64,000 nucleotides of DNA from Phenylobacterium montanum (GTDB lineage Bacteria; Pseudomonadota; Alphaproteobacteria; Caulobacterales; Caulobacteraceae): positions 3,628,501 to 3,692,500 of the forward strand of contig NZ_CP073078.1 in the NCBI RefSeq assembly GCF_018135625.1. The letters are read 5' to 3'. How positions within the stretch are numbered: position 1 is the stretch's first letter; the number at the start of each line of letters is the position of its first letter. The notes under the pieces were generated by a model. It did not search any database, was not told the origin of the DNA, and saw only the letters and a list, made by a program, of their open reading frames with translations. The position numbers and the translations under genes were made by a program. This document shows, one piece after another, positions 10,199 to 19,178 of this stretch.

Positions 10199-10897
10199 AT
10201 GACCCAGAATCGCCTTACCGTCACCACGCCAGCCGGCTCTTTCGGCGCCTATGTCGCCCGGCCGTCCGCCGCCAAAGCCCCGGCGGTCGTGGTTATCCAG
10301 GAAATCTTTGGGGTCAACGCGGTCATGCGCGGCATCTGCGATGACCTCGCCGGCCAGGGTTACCTTGCCATTTGCCCGGATCTTTTCTGGCGCATCGAGC
10401 CCGGGATCGACATCACCGACCAGAGCGATGCGGAGTGGAAGAAGGCCTTTGAGCTCTACAACGCGTTCAATGTGGACGCCGGCGTCGAGGATATCGCCGC
10501 CACCATCGACCTGATCCGCGCCGATAAGCAATGCTCGGCGAAGGTCGGGGCGGTCGGCTTCTGCCTGGGCGGGCTCCTGGCCTTCCTCACCGCGACCCGC
10601 ACGGACAGCGACGGCAGCGTCGCCTACTATGGCGTCGGCATCGACAAATACCTTGGCGAAGCCGACCGGTTGACCCGCCCGCTCATGCTGCACATCGCGG
10701 AGGAAGACCAGTTCGTGCCCAAGGCGGCCCAGGCTTTGATCATCGATGGACTGAAGAACCGGGCCCAGGTTACGATCCACACCTATCCCGGCCGCGACCA
10801 CGCCTTCGCCCGCAAGGGCGGCGAGCACTACGACGAGGTCGATGCGCAGACCGCCAACCAGCGCACAGCCACCTTCTTCAAATCGGCTCTGGCATGA
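10199..10897 (+). CDS. Dienelactone hydrolase family protein
   Basis: A 232-residue alpha/beta-hydrolase of the dienelactone hydrolase type. The nucleophile cysteine is in GFCLGG (Cys122), with the likely acid Asp170 in EEDQF and the base His201 in GRDHAF, the Cys-Asp-His triad of this family. The natural substrate cannot be inferred; many chromosomal members are not in aromatic-degradation clusters, and no such genes are adjacent here. A parS site follows immediately after the stop. Confidence 0.85.
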   Translation: MTQNRLTVTTPAGSFGAYVARPSAAKAPAVVVIQEIFGVNAVMRGICDDLAGQGYLAICPDLFWRIEPGIDITDQSDAEWKKAFELYNAFNVDAGVEDIAATIDLIRADKQCSAKVGAVGFCLGGLLAFLTATRTDSDGSVAYYGVGIDKYLGEADRLTRPLMLHIAEEDQFVPKAAQALIIDGLKNRAQVTIHTYPGRDHAFARKGGEHYDEVDAQTANQRTATFFKSALA

Positions 10898-10902
10898 GCC
10901 GC

Positions 10903-10918
10903 CGTTTCACGTGAAACA
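10903..10918. promoter_or_regulatory. parS: parS site 3
   Basis: Matches the parS consensus at 15 of 16 positions (CGTTTCACGTGAAACA; only the first base differs). It lies in the 81-base gap between the dienelactone hydrolase and quinone oxidoreductase genes, about 5.5 kb from the origin region. Confidence 0.9.
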
Positions 10919-10978
10919 TGGCCCAACCCGGCGCAGCTGCGTCAGGCGTCCAATCCGTCGACTGATAAGGAGTGACCC

Positions 10979-11950
10979 ATGCTGGCGATCCAGGCGAGCA
11001 GGCCCGGCGGACCGGAGGTATTGGAGGCGATCGACCTCGCCGAATCCGCCCCCGGACCCGGTCAGATCCTGGTCCGCCACAAGGCGATCGGCATCAACTT
11101 CATCGACACCTATCACCGCTCCGGTCTCTATCCGATCAAGTATCCGGCCGTGCTAGGGCAAGAGGCCTCGGGTGTGGTCGAGGCGGTGGGCGAGGGGGTG
11201 ACGCGGTTCAAGGTCGGCGACCGGGCCGCCTATGGCACGGGGCCGCTCGGCGCCTACGCTGAGGCGCATCTGGTCCCGGCCGACCGGGCGGTGAAGATTC
11301 CGGAGGCGGTCAGCTTCGAGACCGCGGCCGCGATCATGCTCAAGGGCATGACGGTCGAGTTCCTGATCCGCCGCTGCCACACGGTGCTCTCGGGCGAGAC
11401 CATCGTTGTCCACGCCGCTGCCGGCGGGGTCGGCACGCTGATGACCCAGTGGGCTGCCACCCTGGGGGCCCATGTGATCGGCACGGTCGGTTCCGCGGCC
11501 AAGGCGGAATTGGCCAAGGCGCACGGCTGCCAGCACGTGATCCTTTACCGCGAGGAAGACGTCGCCGCCCGGGTGCGCGAGATCACGGGCGGCAAGGGCG
11601 TGCCCGTGGTCTATGACGGGGTGGGGGCCGCGACCTTTGAAGCCAGCCTGGCCAGCCTGGGCCGGCGCGGCATGCTGGTAAGCTTCGGCAACGCCTCAGG
11701 CCCCGCCCCCGCGATCGAGCCTGCCCGGCTGGCCCGCGGCGGCTCCCTGTTCCTGACCCGCCCGACCTTGTTCGACTATGTCGCCACGACCCCAGAGCTC
11801 GACGCCAGCGCGGCGGCAGTGTTCGAGGTCGTAGCCTCGGGCCAGGTCAAGGTCGAGATCGGCCAGACCTTCTCGCTGAAGGATGCCCGGCGGGCGCACG
11901 AAGCGCTGGAGAGCCGGGAGACGTCGGGCGCGAGTTTGCTGCTGCCGTAG
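10979..11950 (+). CDS. NADPH:quinone oxidoreductase (zinc-independent MDR family)
   Basis: A 323-residue medium-chain dehydrogenase/reductase of the quinone oxidoreductase (QorA-like) group, expected to reduce quinones with NADPH in the cytosol. The N-terminal GroES-like fold contains NFIDTYHRSGLYP and GQEASGVVEAVG, and the nucleotide-binding motif AAAGGVGTL is in the Rossmann domain. Catalytic zinc ligands of alcohol dehydrogenases are absent, as in this subgroup. An ATG preceded by AAGGAGTGA fixes the start. It is convergent with rho across a composite repeat. Confidence 0.88.
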   Translation: MLAIQASRPGGPEVLEAIDLAESAPGPGQILVRHKAIGINFIDTYHRSGLYPIKYPAVLGQEASGVVEAVGEGVTRFKVGDRAAYGTGPLGAYAEAHLVPADRAVKIPEAVSFETAAAIMLKGMTVEFLIRRCHTVLSGETIVVHAAAGGVGTLMTQWAATLGAHVIGTVGSAAKAELAKAHGCQHVILYREEDVAARVREITGGKGVPVVYDGVGAATFEASLASLGRRGMLVSFGNASGPAPAIEPARLARGGSLFLTRPTLFDYVATTPELDASAAAVFEVVASGQVKVEIGQTFSLKDARRAHEALESRETSGASLLLP

Positions 11951-11954
11951 AAAA

Positions 11955-12137
11955 TCCTTCTCCCCTTGCGGGAGAAGGGGGGGGCCCGCGGCGAAGCCGT
12001 GGGAGGATGAGGGGTCTCACCAGCGCATCCGATAGAGCAACGCCGCGGCGCAGAATGGATGGAGAGGTCAGCGCGACCCCTCATCCTCCCACCCGCTGCG
12101 CGGGCGGGGGCCCCTCCTTCCCCCGCAAGGGGTAAGG
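11955..12137. repeat. Composite inverted repeat, copy 1
   Basis: A roughly 180-base element with complementary ends: the left end reads CCTTCTCCCCTTGCGGGAG and the right end CTTCCCCCGCAAGGGGTAAGG. Just inside each end is a block containing GGGAGGATGAGGGG or its complement. Copies 2 (50783) and 3 (55214) share the same layout, and the core of copy 3 resembles the reverse complement of this core. It lies between the convergent qor-like gene and rho, where the hairpins could help end transcription. Confidence 0.85.
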
Positions 12138-12140
12138 CAG

Positions 12141-13538
12141 TCAGGTATTCATCGACTGGAAGAAGTCGGCGTTGTTCTTGCTTTGCCGCAGCTTGTCGAT
12201 CAGGAATTCGATGGCGTCCTGCGGCCCCATCGGGTTGAGGATACGGCGCAGAACGTAGGTCTTCTGCAGAATATCCTTCGGCGTAATCAGTTCTTCCTTG
12301 CGGGTGCCCGACTTCAGGATGTCGATGGCCGGGAAGATACGCTTGTCGGCGACCTTGCGGTCGAGGATGATTTCCGAGTTACCGGTGCCCTTGAACTCTT
12401 CGAAGATTACTTCGTCCATCCGCGAGCCGGTCTCGATCAGGGCGGTGGCGATGATGGTCAGCGAGCCGCCTTCCTCCACGTTGCGCGCCGCGCCGAAGAA
12501 GCGCTTGGGCCGCTGCAGAGCATTGGCGTCGACGCCGCCGGTCAGCACCTTGCCGGAAGAGGGGACCACGGTGTTGTAGGCGCGGCCGAGGCGAGTGACC
12601 GAATCGAGGAGAATGATCACATCGCGCTTGTGCTCGACCAGGCGCTTGGCCTTTTCGATCACCATCTCAGCGACCTGCACGTGGCGGGTGGCCGGCTCGT
12701 CGAAGGTCGAGGAGATCACCTCGCCCTTCACCGTGCGCTGCATGTCGGTGACTTCTTCCGGCCGCTCGTCGATCAGCAGCACGATCAGATAGGCTTCCGG
12801 GTGGTTGGCGGCGATCGACTTGGCGATGTTCTGCAGCATCACCGTCTTGCCCACCCGCGGCGGCGCCACGATCAGGCAGCGCTGGCCCTTGCCGAGCGGG
12901 GAGACGATATCGATGATCCGGCCCGAGCGGTCCTTCAGGGTCGGATCCTCGATCTCCATGGTCAGCCGCTCTTCGGGATAGAGCGGGGTCAGGTTGTCGA
13001 AGGCGACCTTGTGGCGGACGTTCTCCGGGCTCTCGAAATTGACCTGGTCGACCTTGACCAGGGCGAAATAGCGCTCGCCTTCGCGCGGCGAGCGGATGCC
13101 GCCGTCGACCGTATCACCAGTGCGCAGGCCGAATTTGCGGATCTGCGAGGGGGAGACATAGATGTCGTCCGGGCCGGCCAGATAGTTGGCTTCCGGGCTG
13201 CGCAGGAAGCCGAAGCCGTCCTGCACGACTTCCAGAGTGCCGCTGCCGCTGACCTCGACGCCTTCCTCGGCCAGGGCCTTGAGGATGGCGAACATCATGT
13301 CCTGCTTGAGCATTGAGTTGGCGTTCTCGATCTCCAGCGCTTCGGCGAAGGCCACCAGATCGGCGGAGGACTTCTCCTTCAGCTGCTGTAGCGACATGCG
13401 CGTCAGCCCCATGGCGGCGATGGCCTGGCTGGCGGCGGAGGGCCCGTCCTCGGCCCCGTTTTCGCCACCGTCCGGGCCTTCGCCCAGAATGTCGGCGGCT
13501 TCGGGATCGATCAGGGTGTCGATAGTTTCGTCTTGCAT
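12141..13538 (-). CDS. rho: Transcription termination factor Rho
   Basis: Hexameric RNA helicase that ends transcription at rut sites. The 465-residue protein has the family N-terminal helical domain, the cold-shock-type RNA-binding domain ([13 protein letters not shown]), and an ATPase domain with Walker A APPRVGKT and the [12 protein letters not shown] segment. An acidic 40-residue extension (rich in E, D and G) precedes the Rho N domain; such extensions occur in related alphaproteobacteria. The 248-base region upstream to hemJ has no gene and probably holds the rho leader. Confidence 0.98.
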   Translation of the reverse strand: MQDETIDTLIDPEAADILGEGPDGGENGAEDGPSAASQAIAAMGLTRMSLQQLKEKSSADLVAFAEALEIENANSMLKQDMMFAILKALAEEGVEVSGSGTLEVVQDGFGFLRSPEANYLAGPDDIYVSPSQIRKFGLRTGDTVDGGIRSPREGERYFALVKVDQVNFESPENVRHKVAFDNLTPLYPEERLTMEIEDPTLKDRSGRIIDIVSPLGKGQRCLIVAPPRVGKTVMLQNIAKSIAANHPEAYLIVLLIDERPEEVTDMQRTVKGEVISSTFDEPATRHVQVAEMVIEKAKRLVEHKRDVIILLDSVTRLGRAYNTVVPSSGKVLTGGVDANALQRPKRFFGAARNVEEGGSLTIIATALIETGSRMDEVIFEEFKGTGNSEIILDRKVADKRIFPAIDILKSGTRKEELITPKDILQKTYVLRRILNPMGPQDAIEFLIDKLRQSKNNADFFQSMNT

Positions 13539-13786
13539 GGATAGTACTCAGTTCCTGGATCGCTCACGCGATCATGCGGACCCCGGAGAAGGGCCCAACG
13601 GTTGGTCTGTCGCGCCGGAGATGTTGAATATCCGGCGCCGATGGGGAGGTTCGGACCTTGCGGCGTCACGGAAGGACGCGGGTCCGACAGGAGAAGGGCG
13701 GCGCGGTTTGGAACCTTGCCTCGCCCCAAGCGGAACCACATGCCGAAGGTCAGGTCAAGCAGAGCGTGAGCCGAGGGGGCGCCGCC

Positions 13787-14251
13787 TCAGCTGTGGATTC
13801 CGCCGAACTTGGTGGTCACCGACAGCACGATGATGATGGCCAGGACGAACGGAATCTCGTTGGTCATGCGCCAGAAGCGCTCGGAGCGCTGGTTGCGGCC
13901 ATTGGCGAAATCGCGCCGCGCCCGGGCTAGAAAGCCGTGCCAGCTGAACAGCACAACCAGCGCCGCGATCTTGGTCAGCGCCCACGGGCTGAGCCAGAAG
14001 TGGGGACCCATCAGGCCGGCGTCAAGCCAGGCCAAGGTTCCACCGAATATCACCGCCATGATCATGGCCGGATTGATGATCATGCGGAGCAGCTTCAGCT
14101 CCATGATCTTGAAGGTTTCGTCCATCTCCGAGCCCGGCGTGGCCTTGCAGTGATAAACATAGAGCCGCGGCAGATAGAGCATGCCGGCCATCCAGGCGAT
14201 CACCGCCAGGATGTGCAGGCCCCGGATCAACTCGAACGGCTCGCCTCTCAA
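13787..14251 (-). CDS. hemJ: Protoporphyrinogen IX oxidase HemJ
   Basis: Integral membrane, haem-containing protoporphyrinogen oxidase of the HemJ type, converting protoporphyrinogen IX to protoporphyrin IX. About four membrane segments are visible, and the family motifs LHILAVIAWMAGMLYLPRL and KLLRMIINPAM are present. I place the start at TTG 14251, which overlaps the hemH stop as TTGA and gives 154 residues; a longer frame from GTG 14302 would overlap hemH by 55 bases. It completes a hemE-hemH-hemJ run of late haem-synthesis genes. Confidence 0.85.
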   Translation of the reverse strand: MRGEPFELIRGLHILAVIAWMAGMLYLPRLYVYHCKATPGSEMDETFKIMELKLLRMIINPAMIMAVIFGGTLAWLDAGLMGPHFWLSPWALTKIAALVVLFSWHGFLARARRDFANGRNQRSERFWRMTNEIPFVLAIIIVLSVTTKFGGIHS

Positions 14252-15309
14252 CGCACGATCTCCACGACTCGGCCAGGGCACTGGCCATAACAGGCTTCGC
14301 ACTGGTGCGGGGCGCCGGGGCTGACGCCGACCGGCTGGTTCAAGCAGCCGACCACCAGATCGGCCAGGCCGCCGATGAAAGCCTCGTGCAGCCCAAGGGC
14401 CGGGACGCGAACATAAGGCCTGCAGCCCTCCTGCTCCGCCAGAACGGCATAGTCGTGATCCAGCTCGACCAGGGTCTCAATATGCTCCGAAACGAAGGCG
14501 ATCGGGGTGACGATCACGCCCAGGCCTTCCCTGGCCGCCTGACCGATCGCCTCGGCGGTGGAGGGGCCGATCCACTTCAGCGGCCCGACCCGGCTCTGGT
14601 AGCAGACCTGCCAGTCCCACTCGCCGCCCAAGCACTGAACCACCGCTGCGGCGGTCGCCTCGACCTGGGACTGGTAGGGGTCGCCCGCCTCGATCACCTT
14701 TTCCGGCAGGCCGTGGGCGGAGAACAGCAACCGCAACTTTTCCGGACGCCCGGCGGCTTCGAAGGCGCCCAGGATCCGCTGGGCGTGAGCCTCGACAAGG
14801 CCCTTCTGGGTCGGATAGCAGCAGATCGCCCGCACCCGGCCCGATCCGCGATAGGCCGCCCTCCAAGCCTTCAGCGACGAGGCCGTAGTGGTGGTGGAAT
14901 ACTGCGGGTACAGCGGCAGCAGCACCACCTCGTCCGGTTCGAACTCCGCAACCTCGCGGGCGGCGGCGGCGGTGAAAGGGCGCCAGTAGCGCATGGCGAT
15001 GAAGGTCTTGACCCTACAGCTCGGAGCCTGGGTGGCGAGCAGGGCCTGCAGGGCGCCGGCCTGGGCCTCGGTCTCAGGCAAGAGGGGCGAGGCCCCGCCC
15101 ATCCGCGCATAGTTGGCCTTGGCCGAGGCCTGGCGCAGCCAGGAGATCATCAGGGCCAGAGGATAGCGCACCAGGGCCGGGACCTGGATGATCGCGGGAT
15201 CGGCGAACAGGTTGAACAGGAACGGGCGCACCGCCGAGGGCCGGTCGGGTCCGCCCAGGTTGAACAGGACCACCGCCACCCGCCGCGCCGGCCCGGCGTC
15301 CCGCGCCAT
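14248..15309 (-). CDS. hemH: Ferrochelatase, probable [2Fe-2S] type
   Basis: Inserts ferrous iron into protoporphyrin IX at the inner membrane. The 353-residue product has NLGGPD near the start, LLPLYPQYS, the catalytic-region FSAHGLP, and FVSEHIETLVELD. The C terminus is CEACYGQCPG, a cysteine cluster of the type that binds [2Fe-2S] in ferrochelatases such as that of Caulobacter crescentus; a further cysteine lies in the body. Its ATG overlaps the hemE stop by one base (TGATG); a start at 15324 is also possible. Confidence 0.95.
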   Translation of the reverse strand: MARDAGPARRVAVVLFNLGGPDRPSAVRPFLFNLFADPAIIQVPALVRYPLALMISWLRQASAKANYARMGGASPLLPETEAQAGALQALLATQAPSCRVKTFIAMRYWRPFTAAAAREVAEFEPDEVVLLPLYPQYSTTTTASSLKAWRAAYRGSGRVRAICCYPTQKGLVEAHAQRILGAFEAAGRPEKLRLLFSAHGLPEKVIEAGDPYQSQVEATAAAVVQCLGGEWDWQVCYQSRVGPLKWIGPSTAEAIGQAAREGLGVIVTPIAFVSEHIETLVELDHDYAVLAEQEGCRPYVRVPALGLHEAFIGGLADLVVGCLNQPVGVSPGAPHQCEACYGQCPGRVVEIVR

Positions 15310-16355
15310 CAGGCTCTCCGCCATCCGGTGACCCTGGCCAGCACCTGCTCCACATGCCGTATCGGCGTATCCGGCAAGATACCGTGGCCCAGATTGAACA
15401 CATAGGGCCCATCGCCCCATTGCTGCAGCAGCTGATCGACACGGCGATCCAAGCCATCGCCCCCAGCGCGCAGAAGCAAGGGATCGAGCGCGCCCTGGAT
15501 CGTCAGCGAGCGCTGCAGGCTCTGGCCCATGGCCGCGCTGGCCTGCACGTCCAGCCCGACGGCGTTCACCCCCGCGCCGGCCGCATAGCCGGTCAGCAGG
15601 GATCCGGCGCCACGGGGAAAGCCGATCACCGGTACGGTGACGCCGGCGGCCCTCAAGCCCTGGACAATACGGGCGTGCGGACGGGTGACGATGCGCTCGA
15701 ACAGGTCTTCGGGGATATTCTCGGCCCAGGATTCGAACAGTTGCAGGGCCTGGGCCCCGGCCTCCACCTGCATGGTCAAGTAGCGAATAGTGGCCTGGAC
15801 CAGCACTTCGATCAGGGCGTCGAGATCGTCCGGCTTTTCGAAGGCGTAGCTTCTGGCCCGGGTCCGATCGCTGCTGCGCCCTTCGATCATGTAGGTCGCC
15901 ACAGTCCAGGGCGCACCGGCGAAACCGATCAGGGCCCGCTCCGGCTCCAGCACCGCCCGCACGCGGGACAAGGTCTCGCCCACGGCTGAAAGCCGGCCCG
16001 CCGCGGCCTCGACTTCGCCCGCCAGGCGTTCGATGGGCGGAAGTTCGCCCAGCCTTGGCCCCTCGCCGGCCTCGAACCACACCTCCTGGCCCAGGGCTTG
16101 GGGCAGGAGCAGGATGTCGGCGAACACGATGGACGCGTCGAACGGGAAGCGGCGCATGGGCTGCAGAGTCGCCTCGGCGGCCATTTCCGGATCGAGGCAG
16201 AAGCTGATGAAGTCCTTGGCCCGGGTCCTCAGCTCGCGATATTCCGGCAGGTAGCGCCCAGCCTGACGCATGAACCACACCGGCGGCCGGTCGGTCACCT
16301 CGCCCGCGAGCGCCCCTAGGAAACGCGATTCAGCCCTGCTCGCCTGCCCGGTCAT
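15309..16355 (-). CDS. hemE: Uroporphyrinogen decarboxylase
   Basis: Decarboxylates uroporphyrinogen III to coproporphyrinogen III in haem synthesis. The 348-residue protein has the N-terminal signature RPPVWFMRQAGRYLPEYR, and FAGAPWTVATYMIEG and GFPRGAG further on. ATG 16355 matches the usual family start; the frame is open to a possible start at 16391. It transcribes away from the origin-like region, and in Caulobacter hemE flanks Cori, with its promoter inside the origin. Confidence 0.97.
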   Translation of the reverse strand: MTGQASRAESRFLGALAGEVTDRPPVWFMRQAGRYLPEYRELRTRAKDFISFCLDPEMAAEATLQPMRRFPFDASIVFADILLLPQALGQEVWFEAGEGPRLGELPPIERLAGEVEAAAGRLSAVGETLSRVRAVLEPERALIGFAGAPWTVATYMIEGRSSDRTRARSYAFEKPDDLDALIEVLVQATIRYLTMQVEAGAQALQLFESWAENIPEDLFERIVTRPHARIVQGLRAAGVTVPVIGFPRGAGSLLTGYAAGAGVNAVGLDVQASAAMGQSLQRSLTIQGALDPLLLRAGGDGLDRRVDQLLQQWGDGPYVFNLGHGILPDTPIRHVEQVLARVTGWRRA

Positions 16356-16414
16356 ACCCGGTCTTAAAGCCCGGACAGCCCTTGGGCTCAAGCCCCGTAC
16401 GGCCCCTTAATCTC

Positions 16415-16429
16415 TTAAAGAAATATTAA
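16415..16429. promoter_or_regulatory. CtrA box 1 in origin
   Basis: Exact TTAA-N7-TTAA (spacer AGAAATA), with an extra TTAA half-site 8 bases to the left at 16407. It is 60-75 bases upstream of the hemE start, where CtrA could repress both origin firing and hemE transcription, as known for Caulobacter Cori. Confidence 0.85.
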
Positions 16430-16584
16430 TGAGAAAGAGGAGGAAGAGGTATGGCCAGGGACAAGCGTGGATAACCGAGTCGCACCGAATCCGATCTGCG
16501 GCCATACCGCGCGCTGGCCGCGGATTTCCACCAGGCCTCCCGGGGCTGTGGAAAACGGGGATGACCGCCAGGCCACCGAATTTC

Positions 16585-16599
16585 TTAATGAAAGGTTAA
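16585..16599. promoter_or_regulatory. CtrA box 2 in origin
   Basis: Exact TTAA-N7-TTAA with spacer TGAAAGG. It lies in the middle of the hemE-ppsR intergenic region, about 110 bases from the DnaA-like box at 16466. Confidence 0.85.
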
Positions 16600-16763
16600 A
16601 TCCTGTCTGGGCGCCGGTCTGGGGAGAGGGGATTGGCGCCCCGGCGGGGGAAATGTGACATCCCCATGACAGTTTGTCGCACCGCGCCTGGGGACGGCGG
16701 CGACCACAATCGGCAAACTGTCCCGAACGTCCTTGGCAAAGCGGCCGCGACCGGCTTTTCTCG

Positions 16764-16778
16764 TTAACAACTCGTTAA
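16764..16778. promoter_or_regulatory. CtrA box 3 in origin
   Basis: Exact TTAA-N7-TTAA with spacer CAACTCG. It is centred about 118 bases upstream of the ppsR start and 30 bases, close to three helical turns, from box 4. Confidence 0.85.
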
Positions 16779-16793
16779 TCCGACCACCGCTCG

Positions 16794-16808
16794 TTAAGCA
16801 TTCATTAA
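16794..16808. promoter_or_regulatory. CtrA box 4 in origin
   Basis: Exact TTAA-N7-TTAA with spacer GCATTCA, followed by CC to give the extended TTAACC end often seen in CtrA sites. The 30-base offset from box 3 puts the two on the same face of the helix. Confidence 0.85.
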
Positions 16809-16888
16809 CCGATGCTCCACAGGGGCTTTCGACCACACATGATCCTGACCGAACCCCTGACCCCAAATCCCTTGCTTCAGAGCGGCCG

Positions 16889-17734
16889 ATGAGCGCCTCG
16901 CGTTTCGCCACCTATTTCCATGTCCATCTCGTCTCCGATTCCACCGGCGAGACCCTGAACGCCCTGGCCCGGGCGGTCTGCGCCCGGTTCGACGATGTTC
17001 TGCCCATCGAACACATCTACGCGCTGGTTCGTTCCGAGCGGCAGCTCGAACGGGTGCTGCTGGAGATCGCCGGCGCGCCGGGGGTGGTGCTGCACACCAT
17101 CGTCGACCGCAACCTGCGCGCCCGGCTGGAAGCGGGCTGCCGCGAGCTGGACATGACCTGCGTGGCGGCGCTGGACCCGCTGGTGGCGGCCCTGGGCCGC
17201 TATCTCGGCGCCTCGCTCTCGACCCGGGTCGGGGTGCAGCACGCCCTGGACAACGACTATTTCAACCGTATGGACGCCTTGAACTACGCTATCGGCCATG
17301 ACGACGGGCAGGGAACCGACGACCTGGAAAGCGCCGACGTCGTGCTGGTGGGCGTCAGCCGCACCTCCAAGACCCCAACTTGCATCTACCTGGCCCACCG
17401 CGGGGTGCGCGCGGCCAATGTGCCCCTGGTGCCGGGGGCCGAGCCGCCGCCGAACCTGACCCGGTTGAAGCGGCCGGTGGTGATCGGGCTGACAGTCTCC
17501 CCAGACCGACTGATCCAGATCCGCCGCAATCGCCTGCTGAACCTCAGGGAGGAGCGCGAAAGCAGCTATATCGAGATCGAGTCGGTGCGCGAGGAGATCG
17601 TCAAGGCGCGACGGATGTTCGAGCGCCAGGGCTGGCCGGTGATCGACGTCACCCGCCGCTCGGTGGAGGAGACCGCCGCCCAGGTGATCAATGTGATCAA
17701 TTCCGGCGGCGGGCAGATCGAGGTCCTGTCTTGA
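16889..17734 (+). CDS. ppsR: PEP synthase / pyruvate phosphate dikinase regulatory protein (DUF299)
   Basis: Bifunctional kinase/phosphorylase that controls PEP synthase or PPDK by reversible phosphorylation of a threonine next to the catalytic histidine. The 281-residue product begins with HLVSDSTGETLNALARAV, a DUF299 hallmark, and carries the P-loop-like GVSRTSKTP. ATG 16889 starts the conserved sequence; the open frame reaches back to 16733 through origin DNA and is not coding there. It is the first rightward gene after the origin and overlaps the maf start (TTGA). Confidence 0.95.
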   Translation: MSASRFATYFHVHLVSDSTGETLNALARAVCARFDDVLPIEHIYALVRSERQLERVLLEIAGAPGVVLHTIVDRNLRARLEAGCRELDMTCVAALDPLVAALGRYLGASLSTRVGVQHALDNDYFNRMDALNYAIGHDDGQGTDDLESADVVLVGVSRTSKTPTCIYLAHRGVRAANVPLVPGAEPPPNLTRLKRPVVIGLTVSPDRLIQIRRNRLLNLREERESSYIEIESVREEIVKARRMFERQGWPVIDVTRRSVEETAAQVINVINSGGGQIEVLS

Positions 17735-18324
17735 AGCCAGTGGTGCTCGCGTCCCAGAGCCAATCCCGCGCCGCCCTCCTGTCCGCGGCCGGGGTCGTGT
17801 TCTCCAAGGTCAGCTCCGGCGTCGACGAGGACGCCATAAAGCAGCGCATGCTGGCTGAATGCGCAGGGCCGAAGGCGATCGCCGAGGCCCTCGGCGAGGC
17901 CAAGGCCGTGGCAGTGTCGAACAAGACGACCGGCCTCGTCATCGGCGCGGATCAGACCCTGGACCTGGCCGGCGAGCTGTTCGACAAGGCGGCCAATGTG
18001 GACGAGGCCCGCCAAAGGCTGGTCGCCATGCGCGGCCGCACCCACCAGCTGCATGGCGGCCTGGTCGTGGCCGAGGAGGGGCGGGTGGTCTGGCGACACG
18101 CTGAAAGCTCGACCCTGACCATGCGCGACTTTTCCGACGCCTTCCTCGACGCCTACCTGGCGCGACACGGCCAGGCGGTCTTGTCCTCGGTCGGCTGCTA
18201 TCATCTCGAGGGCGCCGGGGCGCAGCTGTTCGAGCGCATCGAGGGCGACTATTTCGCCATTCTGGGCCTGCCGCTCCTGCCGCTCCTGGCCTTCCTGCGC
18301 GAGCAGGGCGCGATCGCGTCATGA
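17731..18324 (+). CDS. maf: Maf-like nucleoside-triphosphate pyrophosphatase
   Basis: House-cleaning pyrophosphatase that hydrolyses modified or non-canonical nucleotides. The 197-residue protein begins [17 protein letters not shown], matching the Maf signature (LASxSxxR), and has [10 protein letters not shown] with the catalytic acid, and [10 protein letters not shown]. The TTG start at 17731 overlaps the ppsR stop; no later start keeps the N-terminal motif. The ATGA junction with aroE indicates translational coupling. Confidence 0.92.
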   Translation: MKPVVLASQSQSRAALLSAAGVVFSKVSSGVDEDAIKQRMLAECAGPKAIAEALGEAKAVAVSNKTTGLVIGADQTLDLAGELFDKAANVDEARQRLVAMRGRTHQLHGGLVVAEEGRVVWRHAESSTLTMRDFSDAFLDAYLARHGQAVLSSVGCYHLEGAGAQLFERIEGDYFAILGLPLLPLLAFLREQGAIAS

Positions 18325-19178
18325 GCGGGATCTCCGGCGCCACCCGCCTCGCTGCCGTGGTCGGGCGGCCGGTCCGGCATTCGCTCAGCCCCCTGATCCA
18401 CAACGCCTGGCTGGCCGCAGCCGGGATCGACGGCGCCTATCTGGCCTTGAGCCCCAGCGAGGAAGGGTTCCCGCACCTGGTCGAGGGCCTGCGCGGCTCG
18501 TCCCTGGCCGGGATCAACGTCACCTTGCCGTTCAAGGAGGCGGCGCTCGCCGCCGCCGACGTGGCGAGCACGCGCGCGCAACTGGCGGGAGCCGCAAACC
18601 TCCTGCTGTTCGCCGAGGACGGCTCGGTCCAGGCAGACAATACCGACGGCCAGGGCCTCCTGGGCGCCTTCGCCAGCCAGGCGTCGGGCTTCGATCCGGC
18701 AGCGGCGCCGGTCGTGATCCTGGGCGCGGGCGGGGCTGCGCGCGGGGCGGCGGCCGCTTTTGTCCTGGCCGGCGCGCCCAAGGTCCGGCTGGTCAATCGC
18801 ACCAAGGGGCGGGCCGAAGCCATAGCTCACGCCCTGGGCGAAGCGGTGTCCGCCCACGCCTGGTCGGAACTGCCCGGCCTGTTGGACGACGCCGGCGCCC
18901 TGGTCAACGCCACCTCGCTCGGCCTCGAGGGGCAGGCGCCGTTGGAGATCGAGCTGGACCCGTTGCCGGCTTCCGCGCCGGTGATGGACATGGTCTATCG
19001 GCCCCTTACCACGCGCCTGCTGGAGGATGCGGCGGGCGCCGGCCATCCGGTGGTCGACGGGCTGGAGATGCTGATCCTGCAGGCCGCGCCGTCGTTCGAA
19101 GCCTTTTTCGGCCAGGCGCCGCCCGCGGGGGTCGACGTGCGCGCCTTGGCCCTCGCCGCCCTGGAGCAGGATGCATGA
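18321..19178 (+). CDS. aroE: Shikimate dehydrogenase
   Basis: NADPH-dependent reduction of 3-dehydroshikimate in aromatic amino-acid synthesis. The 285-residue protein has the substrate-binding [25 protein letters not shown] with the catalytic lysine, [12 protein letters not shown] with the catalytic aspartate, and GAGGAARGA for NADP. Four-base ATGA overlaps join it to maf and coaE on either side, so the run is one operon. Confidence 0.97.
   Translation: MSGISGATRLAAVVGRPVRHSLSPLIHNAWLAAAGIDGAYLALSPSEEGFPHLVEGLRGSSLAGINVTLPFKEAALAAADVASTRAQLAGAANLLLFAEDGSVQADNTDGQGLLGAFASQASGFDPAAAPVVILGAGGAARGAAAAFVLAGAPKVRLVNRTKGRAEAIAHALGEAVSAHAWSELPGLLDDAGALVNATSLGLEGQAPLEIELDPLPASAPVMDMVYRPLTTRLLEDAAGAGHPVVDGLEMLILQAAPSFEAFFGQAPPAGVDVRALALAALEQDA

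Larger units (their letters stand above)
16356..16888. other. Chromosomal replication origin, Cori-like
   Basis: A 533-base gene-free region between divergent hemE and ppsR. It contains four exact TTAA-N7-TTAA CtrA boxes, an AT-rich patch at about 16405-16435 in otherwise GC-rich DNA, a DnaA-like box (CGTGGATAA, 8 of 9, at 16466-16474) and a weaker TGTGGAAAA at 16547-16555. Gene polarity flips across it, parS sites lie 5.5-8 kb away, and hemE/DUF299 flanking is that of the Caulobacter crescentus origin. Replication initiation here is inferred, not shown. Confidence 0.9.

Noticed and set aside
14248-16278. 676-codon minus-strand open frame spanning hemH and hemE
   Set aside because: Its first 300 or so codons are an out-of-frame reading of hemE; only the part from 15309 downward is hemH. 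It arises from high GC, not a fusion protein.
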